64,000 nucleotides of DNA, from assembly GCF_002127325.2 (NCBI RefSeq), contig NC_035438.2, positions 86,406,393-86,470,392 on the forward strand, given 5' to 3'. The notes under the pieces are model-generated. The model was not told where the DNA came from. It saw only the letters and a program-made list of their open reading frames with translations, and did no database searches. The DNA is from Helianthus annuus. Taxonomy: Eukaryota; Streptophyta; Magnoliopsida; Asterales; Asteraceae. Below, in pieces: positions 48,372-61,127 of the stretch (its first letter is position 1; each line of letters begins with the position of its first letter). The position numbers were made by a program, and so were the translations under genes.

Positions 48372-50754
48372 TGTCACACCCCCAATTTACCACCTAGGGA
48401 GTATCCCTGTTAGGCGTGTGACGACTAGTAATGAGCCACCAATTACATTGAATCACAAGTTTAAATAATATTCCATTACTTACTAATACTGAAATTCCCA
48501 AACATAAGTTGTTCAAAAACCATAAGTTCAGCGGAAGCATTAACGTGTAACAAAGTATATGGTTCACACAATCAGAATAAATAAATGTTTATGAAGTAAC
48601 TCAGCAAGGCAACCATGACCACTCGCGCCCTCCAGCCAGCAAGTTCCCGCTTTCCAAGCACCTAAGGACCTGCGAGCATGTAACACGTGTATCAGACAAA
48701 GCTGGCGAGTTCACAGTTTTAGAAAAACGTTTGTTACCCGTCGTATGTAAAACAGTTCAATAACCAATGCAAGTAATATTGTTAATATCTCATTTCCGAA
48801 CAATGACGGCTCCTGTATACAAGACTGCCCTTCCCACGTACTCCTATCTAGTACTGGGCCAGACTGGGTCATTAGTTCACCTCCGTCCTCTACAGGAGCG
48901 GTGTGAGGGTGCCAAACCTAAGTAGCGCTACTAACTAATACCCGATGAGGGACTTACAAAAGATGATAGGTGAGAATATTAACCAATATACCCGTTTTTA
49001 CCCAAAGACTTATCCCCCCATGGGATACCCACTGACTGTCCCCAACCACTGGGACGCATGCTCGAATGTAGTGAACTCACCTTAGCTTGCTCGGTATGCT
49101 ATGTCACGTTATTTACCGTTTGCCACCCACTTCCTAACATAGTTACCCAAGATAATTAGACTCATATATATTTGTTTACATGTACACACCCAAATCACAT
49201 ACTTAGCACATTGCACATACTACGAGAGTTACTACATAATTCATGATAACTTTCCATATCACATACAATTAATCCTTATACAATTAAGTCTTACAAACTT
49301 CTTTATCAGATTATAAGACACCACTAAGTGTGTGATTTTCTACAAGTTGTCGGCCCACACATGATCAGTGCAAACCATCAACAATGCAAGGCCCAACCCG
49401 AGTGTATATGTGAAATTAGTGGACACGCGGCCCATGTCTAGACGGTCCAGCTAATCGATGTGGATGGCCCAATTTAAACTCCATTTATCCAGTATGAAAT
49501 TCATATCACAACAAAATCTTTAGTTGAGTCCATTGCTAATACAACCCAACCCATATTGGACGTGTCTGGGCTGCCCATACCCGAGCCCAACTTACATCCT
49601 GATCTATGAACCCAGCCGATTTATTATGTTAATCACATATTGCCTTATTATTCAAACATATTCAAAACATCTAAAGATCCCCCTAATCTCTGATTGGACC
49701 GAATCCCATGGTAACCACATGGCTGATCACATTTTCCCATTTCTTTCACATGTTGAAGCATGTAATCAGGTTTGAGTGATCAAATCAAATTAATACATAG
49801 CCTACTTTTATTTAAATAAATCTACACTACCATTGGACCACACAACTATATATTATAAAATGAAATTGATCCTTTACTTTGATTGGGCCTCTAGAGAAAA
49901 AGGCTGACAACTTTTGATATAATATTACATGCCAACAATTTTTACATACAATCTGGTTATGATCGGCAATCATGTGCGGCCCACTATAATCGATCCTTTT
50001 ATAATAATCATAGTTCAACAATATCATTAAGTTATTTGGATTTAGTGGTGACATTCGTATCTGTTTCTTATCATACATCAACATCCTACTCGAAATCCGA
50101 TCTACACATGATTTAATTCAATGCATGCTTATCATTCCTGATCATGAAATCTATACAAGAACATCACATCATACACACCATCGATCATGTATTTATTCAG
50201 ATCACTATCATGTATTTATTCAGATCACATGTACCCTAAGTGCGTATCATGCTATACATAACTAGAACAATTAGAAGAATCAAATCAAAGCTAAATGCAC
50301 TAACCGAGAATATATGAGCGATATAAGGATGGTGATCACGATGGGGAAAAGGGTGATTTCTCCTGCCGCACGCACTAGAGGGGTTTAGGGTTTGATAATT
50401 TCTGATTGCGCATCATGTGAAGGAGGGGTTACGTATAAGTACATCTAGGGCCAAACTCTTAGACAAGTGGGCCGAATTCTATTAACTCAAGACCTACCAA
50501 TCGGCCCAACTTATCTTGTTTACACATGGAAGCGGTTGGGCTCCGTTTGTATTGTTTTGGGCCGGAGTGAAATGTTTTACAAAGGTTGCTAGCACGACAC
50601 AATGATTTGCGGCCCAAGACAAAGCTAAATAAAACAACGCGGACAAAACGAACTAACTAAAATAGACGTGGAGTGTATAACACATCGAAGCAGAATAACA
50701 AAGAATTAGATTAGATGGTTAGACGTTGCTGACCTCAAATTTTGGATTGTCACA
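48372..50754 (-). repeat. 3' LTR of H
   Basis: On the minus strand TGTGACAATCC to GGGTGTGACA. Five TGGGCC/TGGGCT motifs lie at 50468-50616, a TATA-like CTTATACG near 50430, and telobox AAACCCTAAACCC at 50381-50393, an order like that of plant ribosomal-protein promoters. Frames of 83 and 85 codons inside are chance. Confidence 0.95.
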
Positions 50755-50767
50755 TCATCCCCAACTT
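50755..50767 (-). other. polypurine tract of H
   Basis: On the minus strand AAGTTGGGGATGA lies directly before the LTR. A second copy of the tract plus TGTGACA occurs at 50854-50870, inside the coding end. Confidence 0.7.
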
Positions 50768-50823
50768 GAAGGAAATTTCGTCCCGAAATTTGACAAGTAG
50801 ACGCGAAGAGATGGAGCGAGAAT

Positions 50824-53800
50824 TTATAACTGCTGCGGATTTTGCTCAAGTGTCACATCATCCCCAACTTGAAGAGGAATCTCGCCCCGAGATTCATCAG
50901 TTTTGCTCGATCCCGCATTGTCTTTGGGAAAGAGATGAGGGTACTTTAGTTTCATCTGATCCTCGCGCTCCCACGTGAACTCCGGTCCACGTCTTGAGTT
51001 CCAACGAACCCTCACAATAGGAATACGGCTGTGTTTACGCACCTTGACTTCACGGTCCATAATCTCGATGGGTTCTTCTACAAACTGCAGCTTTTCGTCG
51101 ATCTTTAACTCTTGTAAAGGTACCGTTAATGGGTCGTCAGCATAGCACTTCTTCAACTGCGACACATGGAATACATCGTGAACATTGCCCAGCTCAGTAG
51201 GTAACTCCAATCTATAAGCCACCTTACCAATACGCTCCAGAATCTTAAACGGCCCAACATAACGTGGATTCAGCTTGCCACGTTTCCCAAAGCGCACAAC
51301 CCCTTTCCACGGTGAGACTTTCAACATAACTCGGTCATTCACTTCAAACACGACCTCCTTGGCACGTTTGTCTGCATAGGCTTTCTGACGATCACGAGCA
51401 GCTGCCATACGTTCTCTGATTTTCACGATTTTCTCTGAAGTTTCGAGTACTATCTCAGGGCCTGTGATCTGACTATCACCCACCTCAGCCCAGCAAAGAG
51501 GTGAACGGCACTTCCTCCCGTACAGTGCCTCAAATGGTGCCGCCTTGATACTGGTGTGGTAGCTGTTATTGTAGGAAAACTCGACCAACGGCAAATGCTT
51601 CTCCCACCCCTTTCCAAAGTCAATGACACATGCCCGTAACATATCCTCTAGCGTCTGAATGGTGCGTTCACTCTGACCATCCGTTTGTGGGTGATAGGCC
51701 GTGCTCATATCGAGATGCGAGCCGAACGACTTATGCATAGCCTGCCATAACTCCGAAGTAAAACGAGGATCTCGGTCGGAGATAATAGAAGTCGGCACTC
51801 CGTGCCTAGAAACCACCTCTTTAAGGTACACTGCTGCGAGTTGCGAATACTTATCTGTGTCCTTAATTGCTAAGAAATGTGCTGACTTTATGAGACGGTC
51901 GACAATCACCCATATAGTATCGTTCCCAGCCTGTGTTCTTGGTAACCCCGTAACAAAATCCATAGCAATCTGTTCCCATTTCCACATGGGTATCTCCGGC
52001 TGCTGGAGTAGACCCGAAGGTTTCTGGTACTCTGCTTTGACTCTAGCGCAGGTCAAGCACTTACTCACGTATGTTGCGATGAGAGCTTTCATATTCGGCC
52101 ACCAATACAAAACCTTGAGGTCCTGATACATCTTATCCGACCCTGGGTGAATAGAATATCGTGACTTGTGCGCTTCGTCCATCACAAGCTCCCGAAGATC
52201 ACCAAATAAAGGAACCCATATTCGTTCCATGAAGTAGTAAATACCGTCAGACCGTTGCTCGAACTTCTTCTTGTGTAGACCTCGTAATCCTTCAGCTTCG
52301 ATGTTGTCTTCCTTTAACGCTTCAATCTGAGCTGTACGGATCCGAGCAGGTAGATCAGAGTGAATGGTAAGCTGTAGGGCACGAATACGCTTCGGTTTTG
52401 GTTCCTTGCGGCTAAGAGCATCCGCTACAACGTTAGCTTTACCCGGGTGATACTTGATGGCACACTCGTAATCATTGAACAACTCTACCCAGCGACGCTG
52501 ACGCATATTCAACTCTCTCTGGTCGAAGATATGCTGAAGGCTCTTGTGGTCAGTATAGATGGTGCATTTCGTGCCGTAGAGATAATGCCTCCAAATCTTC
52601 AGTGCAAAGACCACTGCTCCCAACTCTAAGTCGTGTGTCGTGTAGTTTTTCTCGTGCACCTTCAACTGACGAGAAGCATAAGCTATCACCTTCTCGCGTT
52701 GCATCAACACGCAACCGAGACCCTGAATTGAAGCATCACAATAAACCACAAAATCCTCGGTACCATCTGGTAGAGATAGGATTGGCACGCTGCATAATTT
52801 TTGTTTCAAAAGTTGGAATGCATCCTCCTGTTTCGCTCCCCATGAGTAGACGACCTTTTTCTGTGTTAATGAGGTGAGTGGCTGAGCAATCTTCGAGAAA
52901 TTCTGAATAAAACGACGATAGTACCCTGCTAGACCGAGAAATTGCCGCACTTCCGAAGGATTCTTTGGTGCCGCCCAATTTCTAATGGCGTCGATCTTGG
53001 CAGGATCCACATGTATGCCCAATTCGTTAACTATATGTCCCAGAAAATGCACCTCCCGTATCCAAAAATCACACTTCGAGAATTTTGCGTATAGCTGCTC
53101 CCTCCTCAGGAGTTCTAAAATGAGGCGCAGATGCCGCTCATGATCTTCCTTGCTCTTGGAATAAATTAGAATGTCGTCGATAAAAACGATAACGAAGTCA
53201 TCAAGGTATGGTTTGCACACGCGGTTCATGAGATCCATGAAGACCGCTGGTGCGTTGGTCAACCCGAATGGCATAACCAAGAACTCGTAATGACCATATC
53301 GCGTCCGAAACGCTGTTTTGGGGACGTCTTCTTCTCTAACTCGCACCTGATGATATCCCGACCTTAAGTCGATTTTCGAATAGAAACTTGACCCTTGCAG
53401 CTGGTCAAACAGGTCGTCAATACGAGGCAAAGGATAACGGTTTTTAATCGTCACCTTATTGAGCTCACGATAATCTACACACATCCGGAAGGACCCATCC
53501 TTCTTCTTCACAAATAGAACTGGGGCTCCCCAAGGGGAAGAGCTAGGTCGGATGAAACCCCTATCCAACAGCTCTTGGAGTTGGTTTGACAATTCCTGTA
53601 ACTCCCCTGGCGCAAGACGATAAGGAGCGCGAGCAACCGGGGCTGCCGTTGGGGCGAGGTCGATCTGGAATTCCACCTGACGATGTGGAGGTAGACCAGG
53701 GAGTTCTTCAGGAAATACATCAGGATACTCACGAACAACTGGAAGATCTTCAATCTTCCTTTCTTCTGACTGTGAATCAGTGACAAGAGCGAAAATTGCT

Positions 53801-55587
53801 GGATAGCCCTTACGCAGATACTTCTGAGCCTTCATTGCTGAAACAATACTAACTGGGGTCCCACTGCGATGACCCTGAACTGATAAAAATTCCCCACTAG
53901 GAAGGGGAACACGTATGATCTTCTCCTTACAGAGAATCTCCGCTTGATACTTGGACAGCCAGTCCATTCCAACGATCACGTCGAAGCTTCCAAGAGTAAT
54001 AGGTATTAAGTCAATGTCGAACACTTGACCCAGGAGATCGATTTTACACCCAAGTAGAACATGTGTAGCTTCGATTGTTTTACCATTTGCGATTTCTACT
54101 ATGTGCTTCATTACGAGAAGTGTAGGACTTAACCCTAACTGAGAGCTGAACCCCAAAGACACGTAACTCCAGTCGGCACCAGAATCAAATAAAATAGAAG
54201 CAATAACACCATTCACTGAAAACGTACCAGTAACCACGTTGCCGTCGTTCCGTGCTTCACCAGCTCCCAACACAAACCCGCGCCCACGCGCGACATTACC
54301 CGCATTGTTGTTCCCGTTACTACCCCCTATGTTCTGCTTCAGCTGAGGGCAGTCTCGCTTGAAGTGCCCCTCAGCCCCACACTGAAAACACCCCTTCTGA
54401 GTACCCTGGTTCTGCTGAGTCTGTTGTCTACCCGACTGCTGTGATGACTGCTGCTGAGCTGGAAAAGTGGCCCTACAATCCCTAGCCATATGCCCTGGTC
54501 GATTACATCGATGACAAACACGAGCACACTGTCCCTTGTGATGATAGTTACACTTGCTGCACAAGGGTAGCTTCCCTGCGTATGATCCCTGCCCTGATTT
54601 GTTGCTTGCGTTCTGATTCACTGATGCTGTCTGACTGGAACTGCGGGTGCTGCCAGTATCCGTCTTCTTCTGAGGCTGTGCAGAGTTGGACCCCTTGTCT
54701 GTATCGTTCCACTTACGCTTGCTGTCTATGGCAGGAGTAGTAGCTGTAGTAACGGTAGTAGTAGCAGTGGTAGTAGAAATACGTGGTGGTAGATCCCCGC
54801 TCTCCACCTCCTGATCAGTGATTTTATGCGCCAAACGAACGATCTGGGTCAGGTTGTTGAGATTCGCTGCTGTAACTAAACCCTTCACCCGTGGAGGTAA
54901 CCCCTTAATAAACAACTCGATTCTTCGTGGCATGGGTCGGGACAAGTTCGGACACAAATCAGCTAACTCATACGACCGCTTCACATACGCCTCGATTTCA
55001 GACCCCACCGTTGTCAGATGATAGTACTCATTCTCTAACTTCGCTATTTCATCCCGAGGGCAGTATTCCTCTCTCAACAGTTCTTTAAAATCGTCCCACG
55101 TAGTGGCGTTCGCCGCCTCAATACCTAGCAGTTGGACCTGGGCATTCCACCAGGTCAAGGCACCATCCTGGAGCGTGCCTGCTGCAAACTTTACTCTATC
55201 CCCGACTGGGCAGTTACATATCGCAAACACCGACTCCGCCTTTTCGAACCAGCGTATAAGTCCCACAGCCCCTTCAGTGCCACTGAAGGTCTGTGGCTTG
55301 CAATCCATGAAAGTTTTAAAAGTGCAGACCGGTGGGTGAGGCTGGTTTTGTGGCGCTGGCTGACCTATTAACGAGAGAAAATATACCAATAAGTAAGACC
55401 CAAGTTCACGATTCAAAGGAAAAGAATGTTTGGTACATGACATACCAGCCTGATAAGCTGCCAAGGCTGCAGCCACCTGGGCGTTGAGTAATGCTTCTAG
55501 CTCAGCTTGGGTCATATGAATTTCGCCACGCCCACCACCGCGGCCTCCATTACGTCCACCACGACGACCTCCACCACGTCCGTTCAT
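50824..55587 (-). CDS. gag-pol: Gag-Pol polyprotein of H, 1587 codons
   Basis: One frame without stops. Order: Arg/Gly-rich N-terminus; Gag core ([28 protein letters not shown]); three Cys-His motifs including [14 protein letters not shown] and [14 protein letters not shown]; protease [13 protein letters not shown]; reverse transcriptase with [10 protein letters not shown] and [10 protein letters not shown]; RNase [16 protein letters not shown]; integrase with [17 protein letters not shown] and intact DDE ([22 protein letters not shown]), GPF core (YVGPFKI); and a chromodomain-like end ([20 protein letters not shown]) typical of the Tekay lineage. A possible 81-nt in-frame intron lies at 55365-55445. 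Length fits the family. Confidence 0.95.
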   Translation of the reverse strand: MNGRGGGRRGGRNGGRGGGRGEIHMTQAELEALLNAQVAAALAAYQAGMSCTKHSFPLNRELGSYLLVYFLSLIGQPAPQNQPHPPVCTFKTFMDCKPQTFSGTEGAVGLIRWFEKAESVFAICNCPVGDRVKFAAGTLQDGALTWWNAQVQLLGIEAANATTWDDFKELLREEYCPRDEIAKLENEYYHLTTVGSEIEAYVKRSYELADLCPNLSRPMPRRIELFIKGLPPRVKGLVTAANLNNLTQIVRLAHKITDQEVESGDLPPRISTTTATTTVTTATTPAIDSKRKWNDTDKGSNSAQPQKKTDTGSTRSSSQTASVNQNASNKSGQGSYAGKLPLCSKCNYHHKGQCARVCHRCNRPGHMARDCRATFPAQQQSSQQSGRQQTQQNQGTQKGCFQCGAEGHFKRDCPQLKQNIGGSNGNNNAGNVARGRGFVLGAGEARNDGNVVTGTFSVNGVIASILFDSGADWSYVSLGFSSQLGLSPTLLVMKHIVEIANGKTIEATHVLLGCKIDLLGQVFDIDLIPITLGSFDVIVGMDWLSKYQAEILCKEKIIRVPLPSGEFLSVQGHRSGTPVSIVSAMKAQKYLRKGYPAIFALVTDSQSEERKIEDLPVVREYPDVFPEELPGLPPHRQVEFQIDLAPTAAPVARAPYRLAPGELQELSNQLQELLDRGFIRPSSSPWGAPVLFVKKKDGSFRMCVDYRELNKVTIKNRYPLPRIDDLFDQLQGSSFYSKIDLRSGYHQVRVREEDVPKTAFRTRYGHYEFLVMPFGLTNAPAVFMDLMNRVCKPYLDDFVIVFIDDILIYSKSKEDHERHLRLILELLRREQLYAKFSKCDFWIREVHFLGHIVNELGIHVDPAKIDAIRNWAAPKNPSEVRQFLGLAGYYRRFIQNFSKIAQPLTSLTQKKVVYSWGAKQEDAFQLLKQKLCSVPILSLPDGTEDFVVYCDASIQGLGCVLMQREKVIAYASRQLKVHEKNYTTHDLELGAVVFALKIWRHYLYGTKCTIYTDHKSLQHIFDQRELNMRQRRWVELFNDYECAIKYHPGKANVVADALSRKEPKPKRIRALQLTIHSDLPARIRTAQIEALKEDNIEAEGLRGLHKKKFEQRSDGIYYFMERIWVPLFGDLRELVMDEAHKSRYSIHPGSDKMYQDLKVLYWWPNMKALIATYVSKCLTCARVKAEYQKPSGLLQQPEIPMWKWEQIAMDFVTGLPRTQAGNDTIWVIVDRLIKSAHFLAIKDTDKYSQLAAVYLKEVVSRHGVPTSIISDRDPRFTSELWQAMHKSFGSHLDMSTAYHPQTDGQSERTIQTLEDMLRACVIDFGKGWEKHLPLVEFSYNNSYHTSIKAAPFEALYGRKCRSPLCWAEVGDSQITGPEIVLETSEKIVKIRERMAAARDRQKAYADKRAKEVVFEVNDRVMLKVSPWKGVVRFGKRGKLNPRYVGPFKILERIGKVAYRLELPTELGNVHDVFHVSQLKKCYADDPLTVPLQELKIDEKLQFVEEPIEIMDREVKVRKHSRIPIVRVRWNSRRGPEFTWEREDQMKLKYPHLFPKDNAGSSKTDESRGEIPLQVGDDVTLEQNPQQL
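55365..55445 (-). other. possible in-frame intron in gag of H
   Basis: On the minus strand the donor is G/GTATGT after AAYQAG, and the acceptor TTAATAG/GT lies before QPAPQNQ. The 81 nt are a multiple of three and lack stops. The encoded 27 residues are hydrophobic and unlike the flanking Ala/Pro/Gln sequence, which joins smoothly without them. Confidence 0.55.
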
Positions 55588-56130
55588 GATTCTATGAGTA
55601 TGAGAAGAAGTAACGAATTAACAGACTATTTCAAACAGATGTCAAGTATTGCCATAGTATTCACAGTTTTGAGGTTCTAACACAACATTGACTAACAACG
55701 CGGGATTCCTTTTTCACACTAGTCGAGATTTACTGGGACTCACATGCACCCCACATTGTTATTATGTGTGCACCCATAATAATAACCTGATTTGCATGCT
55801 TATCGTAGTTCCTCCCTACTCATGTTAGAAGGTTTCCCCTACTCCATGCAGTACGACCGTCGATATCACAACATAGATCATGTAAACACAAGAAGAGTCC
55901 TACTCTTAAAACACATAGTATGGACAGGTAGCATAGTAATTCATATTGTAACATCATATGTGCGTTCCGGTGTGATACTAATCACGAATATGTACTAACT
56001 AAGCTATGCAATAGTAAACAGGAGACGAACCTTGCTGTCTGGAGCTGAGTGTCATGGTCAATATCGTGTCGGTTCAGTTATAGTCTGGTTTTACAAATCA
56101 TTTTTAAAACCAAATTCACTATAACCAGTG
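55588..56130 (-). other. leader of H
   Basis: About 540 bp between primer site and gag start. No gene and no notable repeat seen. Confidence 0.7.
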
Positions 56131-56142
56131 GCTCTGATACCA
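56131..56142 (-). other. primer binding site of H
   Basis: On the minus strand TGGTATCAGAGC, three bases after the LTR end, matching initiator methionine tRNA. Confidence 0.92.
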
Positions 56143-56145
56143 AAC

Positions 56146-58528
56146 TGTCACACCCCCAATTTACCACCTAGGGAGTATCCCTGTTAGGCGTGTGACGACT
56201 AGTAATGAGCCACCAATTACATTGAATCACAAGTTTAAATAATATTCCATTACTTACTAATACTGAAATTCCCAAACATAAGTTGTTCAAAAACCATAAG
56301 TTCAGCGGAAGCATTAACGTGTAACAAAGTATATGGTTCACACAATCAGAATAAATAAATGTTTATGAAGTAACTCAGCAAGGCAACCATGACCACTCGC
56401 GCCCTCCAGCCAGCAAGTTCCCGCTTTCCAAGCACCTAAGGACCTGCGAGCATGTAACACGTGTATCAGACAAAGCTGGCGAGTTCACAGTTTTAGAAAA
56501 ACGTTTGTTACCCGTCGTATGTAAAACAGTTCAATAACCAATGCAAGTAATATTGTTAATATCTCATTTCCGAACAATGACGGCTCCTGTATACAAGACT
56601 GCCCTTCCCACGTACTCCTATCTAGTACTGGGCCAGACTGGGTCATTAGTTCACCTCCGTCCTCTACAGGAGCGGTGTGAGGGTGCCAAACCTAAGTAGC
56701 GCTACTAACTAATACCCGATGAGGGACTTACAAAAGATGATAGGTGAGAATATTAACCAATATACCCGTTTTTACCCAAAGACTTATCCCCCCATGGGAT
56801 ACCCACTGACTGTCCCCAACCACTGGGACGCATGCTCGAATGTAGTGAACTCACCTTAGCTTGCTCGGTATGCTATGTCACGTTATTTACCGTTTGCCAC
56901 CCACTTCCTAACATAGTTACCCAAGATAATTAGACTCATATATATTTGTTTACATGTACACACCCAAATCACATACTTAGCACATTGCACATACTACGAG
57001 AGTTACTACATAATTCATGATAACTTTCCATATCACATACAATTAATCCTTATACAATTAAGTCTTACAAACTTCTTTATCAGATTATAAGACACCACTA
57101 AGTGTGTGATTTTCTACAAGTTGTCGGCCCACACATGATCAGTGCAAACCATCAACAATGCAAGGCCCAACCCGAGTGTATATGTGAAATTAGTGGACAC
57201 GCGGCCCATGTCTAGACGGTCCAGCTAATCGATGTGGATGGCCCAATTTAAACTCCATTTATCCAGTATGAAATTCATATCACAACAAAATCTTTAGTTG
57301 AGTCCATTGCTAATACAACCCAACCCATATTGGACGTGTCTGGGCTGCCCATACCCGAGCCCAACTTACATCCTGATCTATGAACCCAGCCGATTTATTA
57401 TGTTAATCACATATTGCCTTATTATTCAAACATATTCAAAACATCTAAAGATCCCCCTAATCTCTGATTGGACCGAATCCCATGGTAACCACATGGCTGA
57501 TCACATTTTCCCATTTCTTTCACATGTTGAAGCATGTAATCAGGTTTGAGTGATCAAATCAAATTAATACATAGCCTACTTTTATTTAAATAAATCTACA
57601 CTACCATTGGACCACACAACTATATATTATAAAATGAAATTGATCCTTTACTTTGATTGGGCCTCTAGAGAAAAAGGCTGACAACTTTTGATATAATATT
57701 ACATGCCAACAATTTTTACATACAATCTGGTTATGATCGGCAATCATGTGCGGCCCACTATAATCGATCCTTTTATAATAATCATAGTTCAACAATATCA
57801 TTAAGTTATTTGGATTTAGTGGTGACATTCGTATCTGTTTCTTATCATACATCAACATCCTACTCGAAATCCGATCTACACATGATTTAATTCAATGCAT
57901 GCTTATCATTCCTGATCATGAAATCTATACAAGAACATCACATCATACACACCATCGATCATGTATTTATTCAGATCACTATCATGTATTTATTCAGATC
58001 ACATGTACCCTAAGTGCGTATCATGCTATACATAACTAGAACAATTAGAAGAATCAAATCAAAGCTAAATGCACTAACCGAGAATATATGAGCGATATAA
58101 GGATGGTGATCACGATGGGGAAAAGGGTGATTTCTCCTGCCGCACGCACTAGAGGGGTTTAGGGTTTGATAATTTCTGATTGCGCATCATGTGAAGGAGG
58201 GGTTACGTATAAGTACATCTAGGGCCAAACTCTTAGACAAGTGGGCCGAATTCTATTAACTCAAGACCTACCAATCGGCCCAACTTATCTTGTTTACACA
58301 TGGAAGCGGTTGGGCTCCGTTTGTATTGTTTTGGGCCGGAGTGAAATGTTTTACAAAGGTTGCTAGCACGACACAATGATTTGCGGCCCAAGACAAAGCT
58401 AAATAAAACAACGCGGACAAAACGAACTAACTAAAATAGACGTGGAGTGTATAACACATCGAAGCAGAATAACAAAGAATTAGATTAGATGGTTAGACGT
58501 TGCTGACCTCAAATTTTGGATTGTCACA
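56146..58528 (-). repeat. 5' LTR of H
   Basis: 2383 bp, the same length and, as far as compared, the same sequence as the 3' LTR. Promoter-like features are at +7774 relative to the left copy: telobox at 58155-58167, TGGGCC motifs at 58242-58390. Confidence 0.95.
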
Positions 58529-58575
58529 TGTGTACTCCGGATTCATTTAACAAACGAGTTGTGTACTCCGGATTT

Positions 58576-58747
58576 TGTGTTCTTAATTTGTCTGAACTGA
58601 AAGTGTTTGAGGCTGTGATGCAAAAGCTGAGCTTGTGTTCTTAATCTGTCTGAACTGAAAGTGTTGAGTCTATGATGCATAAGCTGAGCTTGTGTTCTTA
58701 ATATTTCTGAATTGAAAGCGTTGAGGCTATGATGCATAAGCTGAGCC
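58576..58747 (+). repeat. three tandem units of 57-58 bp
   Basis: Units start at 58576, 58634 and 58691 with TGTGTTCTTAAT and contain CTGAA(C/T)TGAAAG and GATGCA(T/A)AAGCTGAG. Apparent minus-strand frame 58543-58737 only translates the repeat. Confidence 0.85.
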
Positions 58748-58869
58748 TGTGAGGTTACGTATGTGTTTCTTGTGCTTAAAACACTTGTACATCACGCTTT
58801 AAAGGTTGTTTAAGTTTAGTGGCAAATTACTCTTGTACATCATGCTTTAAAGCGAGGTTACATAACACA

Positions 58870-59811
58870 ATAGACTGTGATGATGATTGTATTTTGAGGG
58901 TACATAGAAGACCCGAGTAGCATCTTGGCGGGGCAATATCAAGGTTGCATAGTTCTCACTCTGCAACCGTGTGTTTGCAGCCATGGCTTTACCCGGTTTG
59001 TAGCTGTGTTCATCTCTCAATTATATGCCTGAGTCTTCCAGATGTTTGATGTTTTGATAAGCAAATGAGCAGGTGGTGTATCGAAATCAATCTTCCCCTT
59101 AGGCGATTGAACCCGCCGCAAGTCAAAACCGACAACGAACCAGGTAAAAACTCTAAACAGCTTTGCACTTGCATCAAATGGTAACTTTTTTTAATAAACT
59201 TTTTGAATAAACTTATTGTTTGACAGATTAGATCAGCAACTGATGGGGATGATGGTGGCGGATAAAATGAAATGGCAAACCCTAAAATCGATTGTATAGT
59301 ACACGGTGTTTTATTTTTAATCCTGAAGCTTTGCAGATTGTACATTATGCTTTAGAAGGTTGTAAATTTTGAAATAGCTATGAAGCATAAGCTGAGCTTC
59401 AAACGCTATGATGGTTGCATGAGCATCAATTGTGATGTTCATTTGAAGGGTACTTACATCTCCCTGACTTGATGATAGTCATTAGACTGTGATGATTGTT
59501 GTATTTTGAGGGTACATAGAAGATCCGAGTAGCATCTTGGCGGGGCAATATCCAGGGTACATAGCAGATCCGTGTGTTGTAGCCATGGCTTTACCCGGTT
59601 CGTAGATGTGTTCATCTCTCAATTACATGTCTGAGTCTTCCAGATGTTTTGATAAGCAAATGAGCAGGTGGTGTATCGAAATCAATCTTCCCCTTAGGCG
59701 ATTGAACCCGCCGCAAGTCGAAACCGACAACGAATCAGGTAAAAACTCTAAACCGCTTTGCACTTGCATCAAATGATAACTTTTTTTAATCAACTTTTTG
59801 AATTTGCTACA
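58870..59811 (+). repeat. direct duplication of about 330 bp, period about 610 bp
   Basis: 58870-59212 and 59490-59811 match closely (shared AGCATCTTGGCGGGGCAATA, CCATGGCTTTACCCGG and AACCCGCCGCAAGTC). Both contain CAGGTAAAAAC, a possible splice donor. No coding frame is supported. Confidence 0.8.
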
Positions 59812-60489
59812 TATTAGTGATGATGTTGCTGGATCTAGGATTATGCTTCGTTGCAGTTTTAAGAAGTACCAAGAGCTGGCCACATCACCTACATAAGCTA
59901 CACATTCATAATGACCTTTATACCCCTCTCTGCCGAGTTCCAGTCTCAGGAAGTCTAGCAGGCCAGTAAAGTTCATCCAGGGTTGGGACAGGTTCTATTG
60001 GAGGCAAAAGTGTCTCCTGCAGTGTTTCGGGGTAGAAGATTATGTTCGGTCCCTACAGATTTTGTGTTTCGAGCTCCCTATGCACAAGACGAGAAATCTG
60101 TTATCTGAGATGGTGCAGAAAATTTATGTCAAGTCCATGTATGATTCTGTGATGCAGCTGGATCGTGGTCAAGTTTCAAACTGCATGTTTCTGGTCGCCA
60201 AGAGCTGGCTGCATCAGATTTTCTATTGGACTTGCATGGTTTGGTTACATGCTTGTGACATGTCTGGATTAAATGTTTGTATGGTTCATACTTTAAAGGC
60301 CCAGCTCAAGCTTCATGTGCAGACGAATGGAGTGGGTTAGCAGGGGCATTTTGGTAAAAAACAATGCTGGGTTTCACGAGTCTGGCCATATAAATATGGC
60401 CTACCTTGTTTGGTTATTGAGTTTTGGCACTCTAAGTTTAGACTCCTTGTGTAGTTATTTCTAAAACAGTTATTTCTAAATTTTCTAAA
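59812..60489. other. unassigned sequence of the Helitron-like block
   Basis: A frame on + at 60062-60340 and one on - at 59623-59976 show no family I recognise. The text is less AT-rich than its surroundings and may derive from a captured gene, but I cannot show exons. Confidence 0.3.
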
Positions 60490-61127
60490 GGTAAAGTTCT
60501 TGTACAAATAATCTTAACATACTAAACATACAAATTGAAGGAAAACTCAAAAAGACAAGGTGGCATTTTTGTAATTATCAATAACTATCGAAGTTACTCT
60601 ACAAATATACCTAAAAAAACCTAACCACTCCCCCCACCCCCAAAAAAAACCTAAACCCCCCACCCCCCCCCCCAAAAACCTAAAAAAACCTAACCCCCCC
60701 CCACCCCCCAAAAACCTAAAAAAACATAACCCCCCCCCCCACCCCCCACCCCCAAAAACCTAAAAAAAACCTAAACCCCCCCCCACCCAAGCTAAAACGC
60801 TAAAAACTAAACCAACCAAAAAACCTAAAAAAATCTAAAAAAATAAAAAAAAAAACACACAAATTATTTTATTTTATTTTTTTAACATTTTTTATTAAAA
60901 AATCGCTACTTTTAGTAGCAGCCAAAAAAAATATTTTTTTTTTTTGTGCTAACGAAATGTAGCGATTTTTTAATAAAAAATGTTAAAAAAAATTGTGTTT
61001 TTTTAGGTATTTTTTGTTGTAACTTTGATAGTTGGTGGTAATTACAAAAATGCCACCTTGTCTTTTTGGGTTTTCCTTCAATTTGTATGTTTAGTATGTT
61101 AAGATTATTTGTATTTGATCTTTTGCC
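60490..61127. mobile_element. Mutator-like foldback element with 10-bp target duplication
   Basis: Inverted ends (GGTAAAGTTC and GATCTTTTGCC, then over 100 bp of close match with TTAACATACTAAACATAC and ACAAGGTGGCATTTTTGTAA). It is flanked by the perfect repeat ATTTTCTAAA (60480-60489 and 61128-61137). Target duplications of 9-10 bp are typical of Mutator-like elements. The interior is C/A-rich low complexity (60610-60800) and a second inverted repeat around 60880-60995. There is no transposase. Confidence 0.75.
60610..60800. repeat. C/A-rich low-complexity tract
   Basis: Runs of C up to ten long alternate with AAAACCTAAA-like phrases. It recalls degenerate plant telomere repeat (CCCTAAA) but lacks its period. 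Sequencing errors are likely in such runs. Confidence 0.7.

Larger units (their letters stand above)
48372..58528 (-). mobile_element. intact Tekay-type chromovirus H (Ty3/Gypsy)
   Basis: 10,157 bp with two 2383-bp LTRs that I find identical wherever compared, and the target duplication TGTGT (48367-48371 and 58529-58533). Primer site, uninterrupted gag-pol with a chromodomain-like tail and polypurine tract are all present. This is by far the youngest element of the window and could be active. It sits in a short repeated sequence (GTGTACTCC) of the Helitron-like block. Confidence 0.95.

Noticed and set aside
49524..49775. 83-codon frame in the H LTR, repeated at 57298-57549
   Set aside because: Identity comes from the two LTR copies; no start context, motif or codon pattern supports a protein.
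60062..60340. 92-codon plus-strand frame as a host gene
   Set aside because: No recognisable domain, no splice context and no neighbouring exons; left as unassigned.
60610..60800. Telomere repeat or interstitial telomere
   Set aside because: No regular CCCTAAA period; it is irregular C and A runs inside a foldback element.
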